DNA of 18,033 bases, from the NCBI GenBank assembly GCA_018303575.1, contig JAGVXW010000065.1, positions 1-18,033 of the forward strand, given 5' to 3'. Shown one piece after another: positions 14,418-18,033 of the stretch. Position numbers and translations under genes: made by a program. The stretch is from Candidatus Woesearchaeota archaeon (GTDB lineage: Archaea; Nanobdellota; Nanobdellia; Woesearchaeales; WJIZ01). Position 1 is the first letter of the stretch; each line of letters starts with the position of its first letter. The notes beneath the pieces were generated by a model. The model was not told the DNA's origin. It worked only from the letters and a program-made list of their open reading frames with translations, and did no database searches.

Positions 14418-14459
14418 AAAACCGGAAAGTTTCCGGGGAAAGGCATATAAAACCGGAAA
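14418..14459 (+). promoter_or_regulatory. Kinase promoter with a three-copy CCGGAAA operator array
   Basis: The TATA box GCATATAAAA (14443-14452) is centred 26 bases before the ATG at 14473. AAAACCGGAAA occurs identically at 14418-14428 and 14449-14459, 31 bases apart (about three DNA turns), flanking the TATA box. The first copy is also half of a perfect palindrome, CCGGAAA-G-TTTCCGG (14422-14436). The downstream copy touches the TATA box and covers the DNA toward the transcription start, as expected for a repressor site. Confidence 0.6.
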
Positions 14460-14472
14460 ACTCGCTTAGGGC

Positions 14473-14994
14473 ATGATCATCGGCATCACGGGCACGATGG
14501 CCGCGGGAAAGACGACGGTCGCGAAAATTCTGGAAGAGCACGGCTTCCGCCACCTCACGTATTCCGACATCCTGCGGCAGGCGGCCAGGAAAAGGGGAAT
14601 TGAGCCGACGCGACAGCATCTCCAGCAACTAGGGACCGCGCTGAAGGAAGAGCATGGCCCCGGAGTTTTGTCAAAGCTCTTGCTTGCGCACCATCAGGGG
14701 GATTTAGTTGCTGACGGCATCCGCACCGTGCCCGAAATCGAGGAGCTCAAGAGGCATGGCGCTGTCATCTGGGCTGTTGTCGCGAGCCAAGAAACAAGGT
14801 TCGCCCGGCTCAAGTCGCGGAACAGGAAAGGCGATCCGGCGACCCTGGACGCGTTCAAGGACCTTGACGAGCTCGAGAATTCAGGGGCAACTTCCGGCCA
14901 GGACATCAATGCCTGCATCAAGCGCGCGGATAGAGTGATAGACAATGACGGCTCGTTAGAGGATTTGCATTTCAGGGTGGAAACGCTCCTATAG
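14473..14994 (+). CDS. P-loop kinase of the dephospho-CoA-kinase / UPF0200 (adenylate-kinase-like) group
   Basis: The 173-residue protein opens with IIGITGTMAAGKTTVAKILE, where G7-x4-G12-K13-T14 is a Walker A. YSDILRQAARKRGIEPT (~36-52) resembles the substrate-lid entry of archaeal dephospho-CoA-kinase-like proteins (COG0237/UPF0200). VADGIRTVPEIEELKRHG, RFARLKSRNRKGD (lid arginines) and ADRVIDNDGSLEDL at the C-terminus also fit this group. The likely reaction is ATP-dependent phosphorylation of a nucleotide or dephospho-CoA; the exact substrate cannot be told from sequence. Length is typical. The ATG is placed by the TATA box 26 bases upstream; a TAG three bases before it rules out a near extension. 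It has its own promoter with a repeated operator-like element and no operon partner. Confidence 0.8.
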   Translation: MIIGITGTMAAGKTTVAKILEEHGFRHLTYSDILRQAARKRGIEPTRQHLQQLGTALKEEHGPGVLSKLLLAHHQGDLVADGIRTVPEIEELKRHGAVIWAVVASQETRFARLKSRNRKGDPATLDAFKDLDELENSGATSGQDINACIKRADRVIDNDGSLEDLHFRVETLL

Positions 14995-15042
14995 TAAAGG
15001 ACACAAATATTTAGACATGAAGATGCCCTTTACTTATTACGA

Positions 15043-15075
15043 ACGGACAACTCTGGTTTATTTACTTTTGTCCGT
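15043..15075 (-). terminator. Inverted repeat at the 3' end of the coiled-coil gene
   Basis: ACGGACAA (15043-15050) and TTGTCCGT (15068-15075) form an 8-base stem around a 17-base AT-rich loop that contains the stop codon of the coiled-coil gene. It could be a transcript-end hairpin or terminator. There is no long T-tract after it, so the call is tentative. Confidence 0.35.
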
Positions 15076-17911
15076 GAGTAGAGGTCCGCACTAAGAGCGC
15101 CTCGGCGCGCTTCCTTTCATGATACAGCTCATTGATTTCCGCATGGACCTTCATCTTCTCATCAGGCGATAACCTCAAGTAGAGGCGCATGATATCCTGG
15201 TAGATGAGCTTGACGCGCGCCAGGTTGAGGCGCAGCATCTCTTCCCGGGCCTTGCCGATCAGCTCCATCACTTCCTCAACCCTGCTGGGCAGGAAGTGTG
15301 TTTTGGTGTAATGCTCCTTCTGGAGTTCGAGAGGATACACCGCCTCCCGCTTCACCTGGCGCATGGCCCGATGGATTTCCTGCATATGCTGGCGCTCCTG
15401 CCTCAACAGATCCTTTGCGCGCGCATTCACCAGTTGAGAGGCCTCGACGCGGATGCGATCGCGCTCCTCGCGGATCTTCTTCTCCTGCTCCAAAGGCATC
15501 CTTTCGGTGGCTATGAATGAGGGCAATTGGCCCGCCTCTTCCCGGATTCGGCGCTCCTCCTGCTCGATCATCTTCCTCAGCAAGGCCTGCTCTGCCGAGT
15601 GGCGCAGGCGTTCCTGTTTCGACTCCTGAATTGTTCGTTTAGGCCTGACCTTCACTTCCTGAAGGAATCCTTCGCTCGCGAGCTCGGCCTCCCTTCTTGC
15701 GTCCTCTCTCTGGAGGTACGCTTCGCGGCCCAGCAGGAGCTCCCTGCCGCGCGTGGTGTTTTCCTTGATGACATGCGCCTCCCGGTCCCGGCGCTTGCGC
15801 GCGATCGCCAGTTCGGTCTCAAGTTCCCGCGCCTGATCCCTGAACTTCCTGAACGCTTTCCGCAGCTCGTTCTTGGCCTTCAGCTGGCGATCTTCCCCGG
15901 CCATTGCGACGCGCTCCTCTTCCTGGAGCTGCCTGTGTACCGCGTGCCTCTTCCTTTCCTCAAACCGCTCATGCATGAGCCAGTCGCGCTCCTCCGTTTC
16001 TCTCTTGGCTTTTGCTTCCGCAAGCTGCTTCGCCTTCGCCGCCTCGGCTATCCTGCGCAGATGCCCGTGCACAACCTCCTTCTGGCGCCGGAGCTCCTTG
16101 CGCTCGTGGGCCTTGATGAGATTCTTCCAGCCTTGCTCCAGGCGTTTCCGCATGAGCATCCACCGCTTTCTCCGGACATGATGGGCGTGCTCCTTGAGGA
16201 TCGTGTGCTCGTCCAGCTCTCGATGGTGCCCAGCTTTCTCCCTTGCGGAATGATGTTGAACTGCAAAGAAGGAGTTCCACCGCCGCGCCCATTGCCTCTT
16301 TTTCGTGGTCCAGGCTTTGCCGCGGAGTTCCTGCTCATGCTCGTGCCTGAGACGCTCTTGCTCCTTTTCCCTCAACCGTCTGGCCCGAATCAGTTCCCGC
16401 TGGTGCTCCCTCTTTTCAGCGGCGTTCCGGCGACTCCGCTCTTTTTCGTGAAGATGATGAATGAAATGCTGCCATCCCTCTAAGAGGTTCTTGCGCTTTT
16501 GCGCCCGCGCTTTTTCTGCAATGGCCTTCTGGTGCTCCTTCATGATGCGGCGCTCGTCCAGCAGATGGCGCCGCGCGTCTTCCTTCATCAGCGCGTCTTT
16601 TCCCTTTTTCTCTACGAATTTCCGATGCTGTTCCCTGATGCGCAGATGAGCCTGCTGTTCGGCAAGCAATCTTTTCTTCGCGGCATTTTCCGCCTCTGCG
16701 TCCTCTTCCCTGATCTGCTTCTGGCGCTCAAGGGCCTCCAATTCCCTTTTCCTTTGCCAGAGCAAAGTTGCCTCGTCCTCCCGAGCCTGTTCCGGACGCG
16801 CGGGCCTCCACCGCACAGGCCTGAACGCGTAATGAACCTCGGCCTCCTGAGTGGCGGGCCCTTCGACGAGCTTCCTCCAGCGCCGGGCAATCCGCTGCTT
16901 CCTCAGCGCCCAGGCTTTCCTCCGGATGGCGCGTTCGTGCTCCCGCAGGATGCGCCGCTCCTCCTCCTGCGTCCTGCGCATCTCGGCCTCCTTCTGGCGC
17001 TGGCGTTCGGCGTTGGCCTGCTCCTGCTTCCTCCTCAGCGCCAGGTGCTCCTCTTCCAGCCTCCGCCTTCTCTCCTCGGCCGCCTTCCTGCGCTGCTCCT
17101 CCTTCCTCGCCTCAAGGATCTGTTTCCGGCGTTCCTCCTTCATGCGCTCTTCAGCTTCCAGCTCCCGCCGATGCCTGCGCTCCTCTGCCGCCTCTCTGCG
17201 CCGGGCAGCCTTTTCCGCTTCTTCCTCAATCCTGCGGCGCTCCTCTTTTTGCTCCTCGAGCCTCGCTTCTTCCTTCCTTCGCCTGAGCTCAAGCCGATTC
17301 TGTTCCGCGATGCGCCTGCGCTCTTCAGCCATCAGCTCCTGTTGCCGCTCATGTTCTTCGGCGTTGAGCGCCAGGGCTCTCTTGCGATCTTCGGCCTTGC
17401 GCCTGCGCCCGTCAGCTTCCAGCGCGCGCTGGCGCCTTCGTTCCTCGGCTCGCAGCTCAATCGCCCTTCTGCGCTCCTCAGCTTGATGCCTGCGCTCCGC
17501 CGCAATCCTTGCCACCCTATACCGAGCCTGCATCCTCTTCCAGCCACCCGCGATCCCGGCAATCGTCTCTCGCTCCTTCCCGGCAAGCTTCCGGCCTTCC
17601 TTCTCGATGCCGGAGGCGAGTCTCCTGCCGGCCTTCCTGATGGCCCGGGCTTCGTTACTGAAAAACGTCGAGAAACTCCGCCGCGGCTCGCCGAGCTGCA
17701 GCTTTTCCGTGCGCCGCCTCAGCAGCCTCAGCCGGTTTTCCCGAAGGCGGCGCTCCTCTTCCTGTTTCTTCGCTTCCTGCCTGCGTCCTTCTTCCTCCAG
17801 CTTCTCCAGCTCCCGCTCGGTCAGCTCGTCCGGGGGCGGAGGCGGAAGGATTTCAGCGAGAAGTGCAAGTGTTGAAGACAGCACTGCGGCCAAGAACAGC
17901 AGCGAAAACAT
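15062..17911 (-). CDS. Large membrane-anchored, highly charged helical (ER/K-like) protein
   Basis: The 949-residue product starts with a hydrophobic segment, FSLLFLAAVLSSTLALLAEI (2-21; signal or anchor), followed by PPPPP (23-27). It then has ~800 residues rich in E, R, K, A and Q with runs such as AEERRR, expected to form long single helices or coiled coils. A ~30-residue unit occurs at 321, 456, 521 and 571: EH, then K seven residues after the His, Trp (Arg in copy 2) at +9 and Trp at +20. The C-terminus (~895-938) is less charged (LIYQDIMRLYLRL...KVHAEINELYHERKRA) and may be a small helical domain. The start at 17911 is supported by GGGGTGA and a TATA box at 17946-17953; the GTG at 17992 would put charged residues before the hydrophobic segment. 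I do not recognise the family; a surface spacer or cell-envelope scaffold is a guess. Confidence 0.8.
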   Translation of the reverse strand: MFSLLFLAAVLSSTLALLAEILPPPPPDELTERELEKLEEEGRRQEAKKQEEERRLRENRLRLLRRRTEKLQLGEPRRSFSTFFSNEARAIRKAGRRLASGIEKEGRKLAGKERETIAGIAGGWKRMQARYRVARIAAERRHQAEERRRAIELRAEERRRQRALEADGRRRKAEDRKRALALNAEEHERQQELMAEERRRIAEQNRLELRRRKEEARLEEQKEERRRIEEEAEKAARRREAAEERRHRRELEAEERMKEERRKQILEARKEEQRRKAAEERRRRLEEEHLALRRKQEQANAERQRQKEAEMRRTQEEERRILREHERAIRRKAWALRKQRIARRWRKLVEGPATQEAEVHYAFRPVRWRPARPEQAREDEATLLWQRKRELEALERQKQIREEDAEAENAAKKRLLAEQQAHLRIREQHRKFVEKKGKDALMKEDARRHLLDERRIMKEHQKAIAEKARAQKRKNLLEGWQHFIHHLHEKERSRRNAAEKREHQRELIRARRLREKEQERLRHEHEQELRGKAWTTKKRQWARRWNSFFAVQHHSAREKAGHHRELDEHTILKEHAHHVRRKRWMLMRKRLEQGWKNLIKAHERKELRRQKEVVHGHLRRIAEAAKAKQLAEAKAKRETEERDWLMHERFEERKRHAVHRQLQEEERVAMAGEDRQLKAKNELRKAFRKFRDQARELETELAIARKRRDREAHVIKENTTRGRELLLGREAYLQREDARREAELASEGFLQEVKVRPKRTIQESKQERLRHSAEQALLRKMIEQEERRIREEAGQLPSFIATERMPLEQEKKIREERDRIRVEASQLVNARAKDLLRQERQHMQEIHRAMRQVKREAVYPLELQKEHYTKTHFLPSRVEEVMELIGKAREEMLRLNLARVKLIYQDIMRLYLRLSPDEKMKVHAEINELYHERKRAEALLVRTSTHGQK

Positions 17912-17925
17912 CGTCACCCCTTTTT

Positions 17926-17953
17926 GCTTCCCGTCGGAAGCGAGGTTTATAAA
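17926..17953 (-). promoter_or_regulatory. Promoter of the coiled-coil gene with a palindrome
   Basis: TTTATAAA (17946-17953) is the TATA box, predicting a start near 17924, and GGGGTGA (17914-17920) is the SD. The perfect inverted repeat GCTTCC-CGTC-GGAAGC (17926-17941) lies between the TATA box and the predicted start, so it is a candidate operator. From 17954 to the right edge I see no supportable gene. Confidence 0.5.
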
Positions 17954-18033
17954 GGTTTTGCATGGCCGTCGGCGCCATCCTCTTGATGTCACGCTTTGCT
18001 TAGGATTTTCAACAATTTCCTTCTTGAAGTGAA

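Noticed and set aside
15018..15095. Possible 25-codon plus-strand ORF after the kinase gene
   Set aside because: The TATA-like element is only a few bases before its ATG, there is no SD, and it overlaps the 3' end of the coiled-coil gene.
15527..16483. Plus-strand open frame (318 codons) opposite the coiled-coil gene
   Set aside because: Same antisense effect of the biased codon use; no SD, TATA box or recognisable motif.
17041..17520. Tandem-repeat or CRISPR-like appearance of repeated CGCTCCTC-type words
   Set aside because: The spacing is irregular and in codon phase; it reflects Glu/Arg/Ala codons in the charged helix rather than a DNA repeat array.
16499..17875. Long plus-strand open frame (458 codons) opposite the coiled-coil gene
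   Set aside because: It is the antisense of a repetitive Glu/Arg-rich gene, giving a Leu/Pro/Phe-rich translation with no domain. The minus-strand protein has a promoter, an SD and a sensible architecture.
17912..17992. GTG start adding 27 residues to the coiled-coil protein
   Set aside because: It crosses the TATA box and SD and would bury the hydrophobic N-terminal segment behind a basic stretch.

Overview
This is a gene-dense archaeal window. The genes are preceded by archaeal TATA-like boxes, several of them centred about 25-29 bases upstream of the start codon, which fits leaderless or short-leader transcripts. Genes inside operons instead carry Shine-Dalgarno (SD) motifs such as GGAGG or GGTG. 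The gene content is a GT3-type glycogen synthase, an intein-split PEP synthase, RpiB, RadC, an MNT/HEPN pair, and many zinc-ribbon or winged-helix proteins without obvious homologues. This suggests an uncultivated archaeon, perhaps a DPANN-type lineage such as Diapherotrites or Micrarchaeota, but the lineage is a guess.

Layout. (1) 2-568: the 3' part of an Lrp/AsnC-like regulator running off the left edge, convergent with an unrecognised 579-residue protein (587-2326, minus) that has a threefold internal repeat. (2) 2454-7915: a two-gene carbon-storage operon, glycogen synthase followed by PEP synthase with a 4-base ATGA overlap; the PEP synthase is interrupted just before its catalytic histidine by a 394-residue LAGLIDADG intein. 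(3) 7794-11001, minus strand: a membrane protein, rpiB, a small zinc-ribbon protein, a detached RecQ C-terminal module (zinc ribbon + RQC + HTH), a HEAT-like protein whose SEC-C zinc tail is split off by a single-base frameshift, and a winged-helix regulator. (4) 11063-14375: a defence-like segment with a beta-class DNA methyltransferase fused to a Mrr-like nuclease domain, a HEPN/nucleotidyltransferase pair, and RadC. (5) 14473-14994: a P-loop kinase of the dephospho-CoA-kinase/UPF0200 type. (6) 15062-17911: a 949-residue membrane-anchored, extremely charged helical protein with four copies of a tryptophan-bearing motif.

How the parts may work together. PEP synthase feeds gluconeogenesis and glycogen synthase stores the product, so translational coupling of the two makes metabolic sense; RpiB adds pentose-phosphate interconversion. 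The RQC/HTH, zinc-ribbon and SEC-C proteins are spaced as one minus-strand operon and look like a nucleic-acid-binding set lacking its helicase motor. The methyltransferase-nuclease fusion shares a symmetric promoter with a divergent winged-helix gene, which is probably its controller.

The most notable non-coding signal is a set of palindromic or repeated elements at the promoters of rpiB, the winged-helix/methyltransferase pair, the nucleotidyltransferase, the kinase and the coiled-coil gene. Each differs in sequence, and most lie between the TATA box and the predicted transcription start, as expected of repressor operators. I saw no tRNA, rRNA, CRISPR array or insertion sequence. No gap longer than about 140 bases lacks a gene.
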